Assembly: GCA_017649745.1 (NCBI GenBank)
Contig: JAGCGE010000035.1
Coordinates: 1-43,948 of the forward strand
Direction of reading: 5' to 3'
DNA from: Clostridiales bacterium
GTDB lineage: Bacteria; Bacillota_A; Clostridia; Saccharofermentanales; Saccharofermentanaceae
DNA: 43,948 nt
Within the stretch, counting starts at the first letter, position 1. Each line of letters begins with the position of its first letter. Below the pieces are notes generated by a model. It was not told where the DNA came from and did not search any database. It was given only the letters and a program-made list of their open reading frames with translations. Position numbers and translations under genes: made by a program. Below, in pieces: positions 16,722 to 25,466 of this stretch.

Positions 16722-19700
16722 TTAAGTTCCTTCTACATCATTTACTATATCGACTATGAAGTTTACATCTTCGATAGATCCGCGGTGATCTGTATTATCA
16801 GCTGCTCTTGATGTATCTGCTGCGAGACGATCACGGACAGTAAGCTGATCTGCAGTGTAGTATCCGCCTGCGGAGTTATTGGACAACATCTGGAATACTG
16901 TGTTTGCATCTGCGATGTTGACAGTTCCGTCACCGTTTACATCTCCATTGTAACTGATCGTTACACGACTTGCCGTAGCTGTAGATACGTTGCCGATGAT
17001 ATCATCTGTAAGTACAGTAGCTTCTGTTGGTATCAGTGTATAGAATACAGGATTACCATTGAGTGCATATGCTTCATCAGCTGTGTAATACATTGCTGTT
17101 CCATCGTAAGTATAAACCTTGGATGAATCCAATCCGGATGCATCGATCCTGAGCATCTTGTAACCAGTGTATGCGTACTTATACTCATCGATCGAACCTG
17201 TAATTGTCGTGGTCCACTGTGCTGTAAGCGTTACGTTACCGTATTTGCCTTGTACAGATGTACCACCGTTGATCACGGAGTTAGCTTCCCAGTTACCTGC
17301 TTCTGTCGTAACCTTCCAACCATTGAATGTGTAGTTAGCTCTGCCTGTAGCTGAAGGCAATGTGCCTGTTGATTCGATAGTGTATGCCATGCCTGAGATA
17401 GCATTTCCACCGGCGGTATCGAATGTTATTGTGTAATCAATAGTTGTATAAACAGGCTCTACCTCAATATCATCAGGGTTAGACGGATCGATCGTATATG
17501 TTTCCCATGCTCCTGTGTAACCAGGCTTTTCAGGTACTGCCGGAGGAGTGATCGTAGGATCGACTACTGTATAAGGTACTGTATCGACTTCATTTCCATC
17601 CTCATCAACGAATGTTACTTCATATGTATTGAGTTGCCATGTAGCTGTGTAGGTTCTGTCACCTGTACTGCCTGCTGCGATAGTTACAGCCGAGCTGCTG
17701 TTATCAAGACCTGTACCTGTCCAACCTGTGAATGAATAACCGGTCTTTGTAGGGTTATTAAGAGTGATAGCGGAAGATTCGATCGTGTAAGATGCAGGAT
17801 TTCCGCTTACTGTAGCACCCTCAAGGCCTGCATAAGAGATCGTGTATGTAACTGCTGTCCACTGAGCCGTGAGCGTAACGTTACCATACTGACCTGTTAC
17901 TGCATCACCTGCAGAGAAAGCAGCATCAGCTATCCAGTTACCGCCTGCCGTTGTAACCTTCCAACCTGCGAAGGTGTATCCGGTCTTAGCAGCTGTCGGC
18001 AACAGATCAGTGCTCTCGATATCATAGCTCATAGCATTGATTGCATCACCGCCTGCAGTATTGAATGTGATCTCATAAGCTGTCGGTGTCCACTGCGCTG
18101 TGAGTGTAACATCACCGTACTTATCTGTTACTGCAGTACCTGCAGTGTAGACATAATTCTCTACCCAATTGCCATCGACGTCTGTTGCCTTCCAACCTGT
18201 GAAGTCATAACCTGCTTTCGAAGGTGTAGGGAGTGTTGATGTAGACTCAATGTTGTAATTCAAGCTTGTGCTTCCGGATCCGCCATTATTATCAAGAGTG
18301 ATCGTATAGTCGGCAGGAGTCCAATTAGCCGTATAAGTTCTGTTGCCTGTGCTTTCAGTAGCGATCGTTACTTCTGTGCTAAGGCTATCAAGACCTGTAC
18401 CTGTCCAACCTGTGAATGTATAACCGGTCCTTGTCGGGTTAATAAGAGTGAATGCCTCAGTATTAGCAGAATAAGTTGTAGGGTTTGTTCCGTTTACTGT
18501 ACCACCGCCAAGATCATAAGTGATCGTAAATTCATCTGTAGACCAAACTGCATACAGATCGATCGTAGCATTGTTTATTGCTGTAAGGTTAGTGATGCCG
18601 GCAAGATCAGCATATGTATATGATGAATTATCAGCCGGATCCAAAGTCGTGCTCCAACCGCTGAATGTTCTGCCGTTCTTGGTGAATGCATTAGCCGTCA
18701 AGCTCTGTGTTACATCATATGTAAATGTCTGATTATCCATCGTTCCCTGACCGCCGTTAGCGTGGAAAACGATCGTATAAGTGATAGGTGTCCACTTAGC
18801 ATAGAATGTCTTATTGCCTGTATCAGATGAACTGATAGATGTTACTGCTGTTCCCGAAAGATCACTGCTCGCATACCAACCTGAGAAGATATAACCGGTC
18901 TTGCTGATATCAGAAGCTGTAGGAAGAGTAACTGCTGTTCCATATGTGTAACCAGTAGGCTCTGTAACATTATTTCCATAGTTGCCGCCGTTCTCCTCGA
19001 GCGTTACGGTGTAGGAATTACGAGTATACTTCGCGTAGAGTGTTCTACTGTCAGTGATATAATCTTCTTCAAAATTCCATGCTGCTGTACATTCATAATC
19101 TTTATACCAACCCTGGAATGTATAGCCTTCAGCTGTCGGAGCAACAGGTTCAGAGATATAAGTGTGTGGTGTAAGTCCACTCAGCATTTCAGGCATTACG
19201 ACTGAAGGTCCGTCTTCACCGACTGCAAAAGTAACCGAACGATTCTCTACATATCTGTATACAGGGAAGAATACTGTTGTGCCTTGGATCGGATAAGTAG
19301 CAACATCTACAACTTCTCCGACGAAACCAGGGAACGAATAACCATATACTGTACTAGCATCTTGTACCCCATTATATTCAACACTTGGTGTCCAACCTGC
19401 AAACACATAATCATTAGGATTAAAGCCACTACGGGTTAAAGACTCTACAAGTCTATCACCATTATAGTTGGTCGCATCTGCATATTCGCCATATTGTACT
19501 GAAGGCCATGTACCTATTCTAGTGATATCATTGCCGCCAATATCTACATAACTATAACCATAAGACTGATATACCCAAATTGCATATAAAGTAATATTGT
19601 CATTACCTGAATATGTTCTATTGGAGAAATCAAATCTCGAAATATCGTCTCCGCGCGTTTCCCAACCGGCTAAATACATGTGATCAGGTTTAGTCATATA

Positions 19701-20426
19701 CTTGACCAGATATTCGGTAGAACTTTCCGACATATCCATCTGAACAGTGTAGTCAGAGCCGTGGTTTTTGGTTTCTGTACCAATTAAAACGTCACCATCC
19801 ATGTAAGTGACAGTGTACTGTGTAAAGTGCTCTACGCCATTTACCGAAGAAGTGATATCAGGATAGTAACTCCTCTCGTCTTCAGAAATAGCAAGGTTCG
19901 GATCTTTATCGTTACCGGTTATGATAGTAATAGGCAATGCTTCATTATAATCTGCAGATGCTGCAATATTATACGTCAAAGTACCCAATGTCACTGTTCC
20001 GTTTGCAGGAATAGTGATACCACGATTTACATATTCTCCGTTTTGTTTTTCGCCAATAAGCTGAATATGAGACAACGATGAAGTCGATCTGTTTCCTCCC
20101 TCTGTAACCATGATCGATCCGTTACCGTTATAAGGAGTATATACGGAACGAGTCAGATCCGAGGCATTCTCAACATAGAAATCAAATGCCTGAACTGTCT
20201 TAGGGGCATTTGTCTTATTGGTAAGTTTGAGTTCGACATCTACCTGTTCGGAAAGATCATACGTTAGATAACCGTCATGATCCAAATCCGAATGATCGCC
20301 TGTCAATTGGTATGTCAATTCAAAAGAATGGTCTGCACCTGCCGCATACGTAACACCAGACAGCAAAGTAAGCATCATTGACATAGAAACCGCTGAACTT
20401 AAGATCTTTCTTGCAGTGTGTTTCAT
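16722..20426 (-). CDS. large secreted protein with InlB B-repeats and C-terminal dockerin
   Basis: A 1234-residue secreted protein. It has a signal peptide (MKHTARKILSSAVSMSMM..., cleaved after TYAAG), a beta-sandwich domain (about 30-195), and about nine InlB-type B-repeats (openings such as YTVTLEENGG, YTIVFHANGG, FTITYDLGGG, each closing with a Trp segment). The type I dockerin is at about 1160-1234. Its first calcium loop, GDVNGDGTVNIADAN, is canonical; the second (DHRGSIEDVNFI) is degenerate. Dockerins bind cohesins, so this protein is likely displayed on or tethered to the surface. AGGAGGTGA precedes the ATG. After the TAA, 25 more coding-like codons run in frame to a TGA at 16646-16644, which suggests a recent nonsense change or read-through. 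Confidence 0.92.
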   Translation of the reverse strand: MKHTARKILSSAVSMSMMLTLLSGVTYAAGADHSFELTYQLTGDHSDLDHDGYLTYDLSEQVDVELKLTNKTNAPKTVQAFDFYVENASDLTRSVYTPYNGNGSIMVTEGGNRSTSSLSHIQLIGEKQNGEYVNRGITIPANGTVTLGTLTYNIAASADYNEALPITIITGNDKDPNLAISEDERSYYPDITSSVNGVEHFTQYTVTYMDGDVLIGTETKNHGSDYTVQMDMSESSTEYLVKYMTKPDHMYLAGWETRGDDISRFDFSNRTYSGNDNITLYAIWVYQSYGYSYVDIGGNDITRIGTWPSVQYGEYADATNYNGDRLVESLTRSGFNPNDYVFAGWTPSVEYNGVQDASTVYGYSFPGFVGEVVDVATYPIQGTTVFFPVYRYVENRSVTFAVGEDGPSVVMPEMLSGLTPHTYISEPVAPTAEGYTFQGWYKDYECTAAWNFEEDYITDSRTLYAKYTRNSYTVTLEENGGNYGNNVTEPTGYTYGTAVTLPTASDISKTGYIFSGWYASSDLSGTAVTSISSSDTGNKTFYAKWTPITYTIVFHANGGQGTMDNQTFTYDVTQSLTANAFTKNGRTFSGWSTTLDPADNSSYTYADLAGITNLTAINNATIDLYAVWSTDEFTITYDLGGGTVNGTNPTTYSANTEAFTLINPTRTGYTFTGWTGTGLDSLSTEVTIATESTGNRTYTANWTPADYTITLDNNGGSGSTSLNYNIESTSTLPTPSKAGYDFTGWKATDVDGNWVENYVYTAGTAVTDKYGDVTLTAQWTPTAYEITFNTAGGDAINAMSYDIESTDLLPTAAKTGYTFAGWKVTTAGGNWIADAAFSAGDAVTGQYGNVTLTAQWTAVTYTISYAGLEGATVSGNPASYTIESSAITLNNPTKTGYSFTGWTGTGLDNSSSAVTIAAGSTGDRTYTATWQLNTYEVTFVDEDGNEVDTVPYTVVDPTITPPAVPEKPGYTGAWETYTIDPSNPDDIEVEPVYTTIDYTITFDTAGGNAISGMAYTIESTGTLPSATGRANYTFNGWKVTTEAGNWEANSVINGGTSVQGKYGNVTLTAQWTTTITGSIDEYKYAYTGYKMLRIDASGLDSSKVYTYDGTAMYYTADEAYALNGNPVFYTLIPTEATVLTDDIIGNVSTATASRVTISYNGDVNGDGTVNIADANTVFQMLSNNSAGGYYTADQLTVRDRLAADTSRAADNTDHRGSIEDVNFIVDIVNDVEGT

Positions 20427-20778
20427 CTAGGTCACCTCCTGTTATTTTTCTAAGTAATGGTTTTTTCTCTAAAGCTCGCATGCTTCACTAACGTTATGTG
20501 ATAATTCTATAGAACAGTTGTGAGGAAACTATTCACGAATTGTAAACGGTCTTTTACTATTCCAAAAATGAAGGAAAAACAGTAAAAACAGCAATACACT
20601 TCTGATTCACAAGAGAAACTCACTCAAACAAGAGATTTTCATGATCATATTTCTAAAATCCAAACATTAAATTACCAATCGAAATAGAAAGAACATACAG
20701 ACCGTTTTCAGATCACGCTATATTATCAGACGGAGGTACATTCTCGAAACGACATGGTGGTTTTTTCGAGGATAAAAA
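20427..20778. other. upstream region of the dockerin protein gene
   Basis: These 352 bp hold the leader of the dockerin protein gene, with AGGAGGTGA just before its start at 20426. I see no convincing -35/-10 pair and no small gene. Short A/T-rich stretches and an imperfect CTCGAAA...TTTCGAG inverted repeat near 20743-20770 are the only structures; the latter lies beside the downstream terminator. Confidence 0.45.
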
Positions 20779-20804
20779 AGAACCGGCTCAGTCGAGTCGG
20801 TTCT
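20771..20804 (-). terminator. terminator of the DUF4214 gene
   Basis: An 11-bp stem (20779-20789 with 20794-20804, one G:U) closed by an AGTC loop; the minus strand continues with TTTTTTA. It starts 22 bp past the stop at 20826. Confidence 0.88.
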
Positions 20805-20825
20805 CCGTGATCTTATTTGTTTTGA

Positions 20826-21461
20826 TCAGCAAGGAAGGATCCTTGCCTCAACACATCTGTCAGCAAACTCTGCACTGTCGGCAAACTGTCTTACAACTGA
20901 TGTACGCTCTGTACCGTTATTAAGAACACCTACCCAATAAGCAAAGCCTTCTGCATCCGGTTCACGGTCCATAAATGTGCTGTAAAGTCTCTTTACATAC
21001 TCTTCATTATCAAGACCGTAATCCTTCATCTCAGCGCTGTCGAAAAATGCGAGAGCGATGTACTCACCTGTGCAGTCGTAGTTAGCCAAGGAAGATGCCC
21101 AGTATGCTTTTCCTTCAGGATCTGATTCTCTGTTCAAAGCCTTGGTATACATTCTCTCGACAAATGAGAGTATGGATTCGTTTGGTTCGATAGACTTTGT
21201 ACCCTTTGTTTCACATCCCGAGAGGATTCCATATGAAGCACATGTATCTGCCCATTCCTTGGAATAAACAAAACTCTGCTCTACTTCTTTTCTGGTAAGA
21301 GTTTTGTTATCAAGTGCATCCTTCCAATATGCAAAACCGTCTGCATCAGGCTCACGGTTGAAGAATGCTTTGTAAAGAACCTTGATAAACTGCTCATCGT
21401 CTGCAGAATTGGTAAACTCCTCGCTCATGACAAAGTTCTCTGCAACCTGTGCACCATTCAT
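20826..21461 (-). CDS. DUF4214 repeat fragment
   Basis: This is the largest intact ATG-initiated part of the frameshifted gene, 211 residues. It contains three DUF4214 repeats (VLYKAFFNREPDADGFAYW, RMYTKALNRESDPEGKAYW, RLYSTFMDREPDAEGFAYW) about 65-70 residues apart. DUF4214 occurs in surface and exopolysaccharide-associated bacterial proteins; its function is unknown. The ATG has no ribosome-binding site, and coding sequence of the same frame continues upstream, so this start is unlikely to be used. Confidence 0.7.
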   Translation of the reverse strand: MNGAQVAENFVMSEEFTNSADDEQFIKVLYKAFFNREPDADGFAYWKDALDNKTLTRKEVEQSFVYSKEWADTCASYGILSGCETKGTKSIEPNESILSFVERMYTKALNRESDPEGKAYWASSLANYDCTGEYIALAFFDSAEMKDYGLDNEEYVKRLYSTFMDREPDAEGFAYWVGVLNNGTERTSVVRQFADSAEFADRCVEARILPC

Positions 21462-21756
21462 CTCAAAGTTTGTAAGCTTGCTCTTCCAGTATTTTGCACC
21501 GTCAGGATCTGCGTCTCTTCCGAGAACACAGGAATAAAGGTTATCAACGAAATCAGAAATAGCCTTTTCAGACTTGTTGGAAGAAACATCTGAGTATACA
21601 TAAAGAGTGATATCCGATACAGTTCGGCATAGCTACCTCATCAGCCGCGTAAGATCCCGGATCGGTATACGGTGCAGCTGATACTTTGTCTGAATACAAA
21701 CATGCCGGTGTGATGAGCGTGCCCAAAATCAGGGCAGCACAAACTAACTTTTTCAT
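20826..21756 (-). pseudogene. secreted DUF4214-repeat protein disrupted by one frameshift
   Basis: The N-terminus (ATG at 21756 after GGGAGGT; MKKLVCAALILGTLITPA, signal peptide) is open only to 21568. The DUF4214 frame, one base further on, is open from 21632 to 20826. A +1 shift, or loss of one base, between about 21571 and 21632 would rejoin them into a 309-residue protein. That protein has a signal peptide and four DUF4214 repeats, the first (FVDNLYSCVLGRDADPDG...YW) lying upstream of the first ATG of the larger fragment. Ribosome-binding site, signal peptide and terminator are all intact. The cause could be a real mutation, phase variation or an assembly error; the region has no long homopolymer. 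Confidence 0.8.
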
Positions 21757-21884
21757 TTCATTACCTCCCAATAATCGAAAAAATCTTAGTAAATATACAA
21801 TAATAATAATTTACAAATTCATAGTACTGCCGCGAGATTCACTCAAATTATTTACATTCGCAAACCGTTAATCAGGCACAAAAA

Positions 21885-21906
21885 AAGACCGTCCATAGAC
21901 GGTCTT
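21885..21906 (-). terminator. tRNA-Gly terminator
   Basis: AAGACCGTC (21885-21893) and GACGGTCTT (21898-21906) form a 9-bp perfect stem with a 4-nt loop; the minus strand continues with a T run. Confidence 0.88.
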
Positions 21907-21909
21907 AGA

Positions 21910-21984
21910 TGGAGCGGGATACGAGACTTGAACTCGCGACTTTCACCTTGGCAAGGTGACACTCTACCACTGAGTTAATCCCGC
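21910..21984 (-). tRNA. tRNA-Gly (GCC)
   Basis: 75 nt on the minus strand with GCGGGAT/ATCCCGC acceptor arms (21984-21978 and 21920-21914). The anticodon stem-loop is CACCT TGCCA AGGTG with anticodon GCC, the T-loop is GTTCAAGTC, and CCA is encoded (21912-21910). It lies 46 bp after the GH26 stop and has its own terminator, so it may be cotranscribed with or read after that gene. Confidence 0.96.
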
Positions 21985-22030
21985 ATGAGTTAATCAGCAA
22001 GTAGTATTATATGTGTGAGGTAGGGTTTTG

Positions 22031-23134
22031 TCAACAACTTTTTTTCGAGTCTGCAAGAATAGTTCTTTCATCGTTCAAAAACTTCAAAAAGTCATCGACC
22101 ATCTCATGACGGAAGTCGTCTTTTACATACGGCGCCCAGAACTGTGTATCAGAGAAATTAGCCCAGATGAGCGCATATGCGATACCGCGAAGATCAGGAT
22201 CTCCAGTGATAAGATCCAGAAGTTCCGTGAACCACTTAAGATCGACATTACCGCTTGGAGCAAGGCCCCCATAGTATTTTCCATCATGGGAATTATCAAG
22301 GACCCTTACACCAGTTTCTGTAAGAGCATAGAGCTTGCAGTGATTTCTTGCGCACTTGGCAACGACCTTTAACGAAGATGAAAGCTCATCAAAGAACTTA
22401 TCCTTCTTACCTACTGTGTCGTCATAATAATCAAGACCCATGATATCGACATAATCATCGCCAGGATAACGGCCGAGATAATCGATTACACTGCTGACAG
22501 CTCCGTTAGGCGAATAGCAGTAAAGGAAGCTCCTGATACCACAGTCGTTACGAAGATAATCTATCGTGTACTTGAAAAGATTAACGAAGTCCTTGTCACC
22601 TAAGTATTCTCTTCCCCACCAGAACCAGTTTCCGTTGTCTTCATGGAACGGACGGAAGATCATCGGGATACGTTCGCCGTGAACATCGATACAGTCAGAA
22701 GCGAACTCTGCTATCTTATTAAGGAATCTTATATATTTAGAATTAAGGTCACCACCCGGCATGATCCTGTGACCTATGTCACCGTCAGTGAACTTAGATG
22801 AGAAATCAAAATAGTCATCACCGCCTAACGAGAAATTAGGCATATGAGAAGAAAGCGTGATGATAACGCCTTCCTTATGGAGCTGCTGAACGATCCTTAC
22901 CAGATCATGATAGTTACCTTCATAGCCGTAGAAAGACAGTGTGTCTATTCCAACTACGAGTGGATGAGAACCGCACAGATTCTTTACGTCGGATTCAGTT
23001 CCGTCGTTGTTCTTGATGCTGATACCAATGTGCCCTGCGTTTTGCTGTCCGAAAGCGATCCCGTTATATTCAGAGATCTCTTTAAGCCTGTCGATCAGTT
23101 CGATGACCGAAGGTTCCCTGTAATCGGTATTCAC
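22031..23134 (-). CDS. glycoside hydrolase family 26 (beta-mannanase-like), no signal peptide
   Basis: A 367-residue catalytic domain. The GH26 acid/base motif is IFRPFHEDNGNWFWWG with Glu165, and the nucleophile motif is ALTETGVR with Glu273. Their 108-residue spacing equals that of Cellvibrio Man26A (Glu212/Glu320). GH26 enzymes are retaining endo-acting hydrolases, mostly mannanases, some acting on mixed-linkage glucan or xylan. The N-terminus (MNTDYREPSVIELIDRLKEI) is hydrophilic and shows no signal peptide, so the enzyme would work inside the cell, perhaps on imported oligosaccharides. The stop of the HEAT-like protein gene is 18 bp upstream. Confidence 0.92.
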   Translation of the reverse strand: MNTDYREPSVIELIDRLKEISEYNGIAFGQQNAGHIGISIKNNDGTESDVKNLCGSHPLVVGIDTLSFYGYEGNYHDLVRIVQQLHKEGVIITLSSHMPNFSLGGDDYFDFSSKFTDGDIGHRIMPGGDLNSKYIRFLNKIAEFASDCIDVHGERIPMIFRPFHEDNGNWFWWGREYLGDKDFVNLFKYTIDYLRNDCGIRSFLYCYSPNGAVSSVIDYLGRYPGDDYVDIMGLDYYDDTVGKKDKFFDELSSSLKVVAKCARNHCKLYALTETGVRVLDNSHDGKYYGGLAPSGNVDLKWFTELLDLITGDPDLRGIAYALIWANFSDTQFWAPYVKDDFRHEMVDDFLKFLNDERTILADSKKSC

Positions 23135-23152
23135 TTATAACACCCCCATTGA

Positions 23153-24151
23153 TCAATCGCGGTAGTTATGGTTCGCTGCTCCCGGTATATTCTTCTTGCC
23201 GTCAAAATCTCCGAACGGATCTTCGATATCAGAAATATCGCCTCCGAGATTTTGTACAGCTGACATGATCTCATAGAAAAGATCCCTGTCGATCGAATGC
23301 TTGTTGCGGTTAACGTAACCCTTGAGCATTGGGATAGCCCTTCCGTCGCCATACTCCATGAGGCAGATTACCGCATATATTTTATTAGTCATATATCTGA
23401 AAGAGAACTTAAGTGCCTGGTAGATCTCCTCAGATGGCTGATTCTTACCTATACGTGAGAGGATGATAACAAGATCCTCGAATGGGCCTGTAAGGCCACT
23501 GTCGGAATTATTGTTGAGCTTATCGATAATGAAAGGAACTGACACCTCAGGGAATGCCTCAACATAGCCTGCAATAGAGTCAGCTACGAAATCACGTGTC
23601 TCAGGATAGCTTAAGAATCTGTCGAGGATAGCTGCGATAAGGCTGCCATCGCGAAGTTCGATAAGAAGCTCAAGGCATGCCTTTACCTTAGTAAACTCGA
23701 TCTCGAACATCTTGTTCTCGTCCTTAAGTTCTTCTTCGATCCATGCTGCTTCACCGATCACCTGAGCTGCATGATCACGAAGTTTCTGATAGATCATCTC
23801 GTCTGCTTCAGCTTTATCAACGAGAGCATCAGTAAGTGACTTTGGTTCCTTACCGTCGAGTTCTGTCGCACAATAAGCCTGAACTTCCAGGAGTTCATCG
23901 ACGCTCAAGCCTAAGAAATACTCTCTCATCGACATTCCGTCGAGAAGGTCGTCTTCCTGATCTTCCATCTCAGCCATCTGCTTTTCGGTCTCATCCATTA
24001 CCTGATGCTGAAGATAAGCCTCATAGCTCATCTCATCGCAGTCTTCCGGTATGTCGAGCATCCTGTCAGACATCTCGTCCATCTTCTGATCAAGGATGAG
24101 TTTGGATAATTCGTCGTATTTAGCAAGGACCTGTTTGATAGCGTCGTCCAT
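23153..24151 (-). CDS. uncharacterised HEAT-like helical protein
   Basis: A 332-residue soluble protein. The N-terminal part is very acidic with Met, Glu and Asp runs (MDEMSDRMLDIPEDCDEM). The C-terminal 190 residues are repetitive helices (IELRDGSLIAAILDRFLSYP; AFPEVSVPFIIDKLNNNS; MTNKIYAVICLMEYGDGRAI), as in HEAT-like or PBS-lyase-type scaffolds. I recognise no catalytic motif. It is immediately upstream of the GH26 gene in the same orientation and probably cotranscribed, but a functional link is not evident. Confidence 0.78.
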   Translation of the reverse strand: MDDAIKQVLAKYDELSKLILDQKMDEMSDRMLDIPEDCDEMSYEAYLQHQVMDETEKQMAEMEDQEDDLLDGMSMREYFLGLSVDELLEVQAYCATELDGKEPKSLTDALVDKAEADEMIYQKLRDHAAQVIGEAAWIEEELKDENKMFEIEFTKVKACLELLIELRDGSLIAAILDRFLSYPETRDFVADSIAGYVEAFPEVSVPFIIDKLNNNSDSGLTGPFEDLVIILSRIGKNQPSEEIYQALKFSFRYMTNKIYAVICLMEYGDGRAIPMLKGYVNRNKHSIDRDLFYEIMSAVQNLGGDISDIEDPFGDFDGKKNIPGAANHNYRD

Positions 24152-24215
24152 AATGTTCCTCCGAAGTTCTTAGTCAACTGATTTTACTACAACTTATTCT
24201 TTTCGAAAAGACAAA

Positions 24216-24244
24216 GCCCTATGCTCCTTTACGGAACACAGGGC
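24216..24244 (-). terminator. terminator of the 24275 gene
   Basis: A 12-position stem (24216-24227 with 24233-24244, two G:U) with a 5-nt loop; the minus strand continues TTTGTCTTTT. Confidence 0.85.
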
Positions 24245-24274
24245 CTGTTGTACTCGAAATTAGTTTGTATCAGC

Positions 24275-24640
24275 TTATCTGTATGAAGCCATAGCTGTTC
24301 CAATAACAGCAAAGATAATAAATACATAGTAGATGCACAGGAAAGCATACATTATGATACTTGCAATGCCGTAATACTTAGCTGCCTTGCTGAGAGCAGA
24401 ACATGTCTTGATCTTGCTTGTGTGCATACCGCCTGCCTGAAGATAAGCAAGGATAGCCTTGATGTTACCTGATGCCATTACTACACCGAAGATATTAGCG
24501 ATCGGGAATGCTGCGAGGATGAGTGCTGTGATCGTCTTCTTAAGGAAAGCGGAAGCCTGTGCCTCGTAGTTCGGATCAGTGTACTGCTGGTACTGCTGCT
24601 GTGGCTGATACTGCTGATTATTGTAATTGTTATTATCCAT
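24275..24640 (-). CDS. small membrane protein with Gln/Tyr/Asn-rich N-terminus
   Basis: A 121-residue protein. Residues 1-28 are Asn/Gln/Tyr-rich low complexity; two hydrophobic segments follow (TALILAAFPIANIFGVVMA; YYGIASIIMYAFLCIYYVFIIFAVIG). Between them is AILAYLQAGGMHTSKIKTCSALSKA, which parallels NIKEYVANGGQLVGKAKTGN in the neighbouring 24820 protein. The two are paralogues of a small CD225/DUF4190-like membrane family of unknown role. Preceded by AGGAGGT. Confidence 0.78.
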   Translation of the reverse strand: MDNNNYNNQQYQPQQQYQQYTDPNYEAQASAFLKKTITALILAAFPIANIFGVVMASGNIKAILAYLQAGGMHTSKIKTCSALSKAAKYYGIASIIMYAFLCIYYVFIIFAVIGTAMASYR

Positions 24641-24764
24641 GATTAATTACCTCCTTATTTGTTCCACGACGTCATTATACAACTAAATATCCGCATTTGA
24701 TAATATAAATGGCTCAATATTGGCACTTTTTATTTTTATGTTGCCTACAAAATAACCATAAGAA

Positions 24765-24791
24765 AAGACCGTTTCACGAGGAAACGGTCTT
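24765..24791 (-). terminator. terminator of the 24820 gene
   Basis: AAGACCGTTTC (24765-24775) and GAAACGGTCTT (24781-24791), an 11-bp perfect stem with a 5-nt loop; the minus strand continues TTTTCTTATGG. Confidence 0.88.
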
Positions 24792-24819
24792 ATTGTTCTC
24801 AATTTAATCTATCCTAAGA

Positions 24820-25125
24820 TTATGACATTGAAACAGCTGCTGCACCTGCTACTACGAAGATGATGATGTAGAGTACAACGATGATTGTGTAGATGATACC
24901 AAGTACCAATGCGATTGTTGTAAGGATGTTACCTGTCTTAGCCTTACCAACGAGCTGTCCGCCGTTAGCAACGTACTCTTTGATGTTCTTCTTGTTGATG
25001 ATTGCGAGGATCAATCCGATAACGCCTGTGATCCAAGCCAAGATAAGAGCTACGAGACCCTTCTTAAAGATTTCTTCCTGCTTAGCGATGTCATTGTTTT
25101 CCATATTATATATACCCGCTTTCAA
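24820..25125 (-). CDS. small two-helix membrane protein, paralogue of 24275
   Basis: Up to 101 residues. Two membrane segments (LVALILAWITGVIGLILAII and ILTTIALVLGIIYTIIVVLYIIIFVVAG) flank NIKEYVANGGQLVGKAKTGN, which matches the loop of the 24275 protein. The start is ambiguous. A TTG at 25125 lies 11 nt after GGAGG (25141-25137), while an ATG at 25104 (MENNDIAK) matches the paralogue's layout but has no ribosome-binding site. Function unknown. Confidence 0.75.
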   Translation of the reverse strand: MKAGIYNMENNDIAKQEEIFKKGLVALILAWITGVIGLILAIINKKNIKEYVANGGQLVGKAKTGNILTTIALVLGIIYTIIVVLYIIIFVVAGAAAVSMS

Positions 25126-25155
25126 AATAGTATATGCCTCCGCATACCCAAAAGT

Positions 25156-25164
25156 ATTATAGCA
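25156..25164 (-). promoter_or_regulatory. extended -10 promoter of the 24820 gene
   Basis: TGCTATAAT on the minus strand (25164-25156). It sits 15 bp upstream of the GGAGG and predicts a short leader of about 24 nt before the TTG start. Confidence 0.6.
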
Positions 25165-25226
25165 AATAATTTATAATTGTGTATATTTAATTTGAATTTC
25201 AAATAATCGACGAAATATTACAGACA

Positions 25227-25466
25227 TCAGCCCATTCGGCTCTTGATAATGTCTACTACATCACTAACTGATACGATTCCCTTGAAGTCGTCGTTCGTGA
25301 ACGTGAATCCGAACTTCTCCTCGAGCGCTACCGCCATAGCGAGCATACCGATCGAATTGAATCCCAGATCCTCCTTAAGCTTAGCTTCCGGTACGACCTT
25401 TGTAAGATCCATATCGTCGCCAAACGCGTCTACCATAGCCTCTTTAATGCCCTCAATTATGTCCAT
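25227..25466 (-). CDS. acpP: acyl carrier protein
   Basis: A 79-residue acidic four-helix protein with the phosphopantetheine serine in DLGFNSIGML (Ser38); the usual DSL is NSI here. GGAGGTAATA precedes the ATG, and its start overlaps the stop of the upstream acyltransferase by 14 bp. It is the last gene of the leftward lipid operon, whose acyl ligase carries another ACP domain. It may serve the two acyltransferases as acyl donor rather than being the housekeeping ACP; the variant motif fits a dedicated role. Confidence 0.93.
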   Translation of the reverse strand: MDIIEGIKEAMVDAFGDDMDLTKVVPEAKLKEDLGFNSIGMLAMAVALEEKFGFTFTNDDFKGIVSVSDVVDIIKSRMG

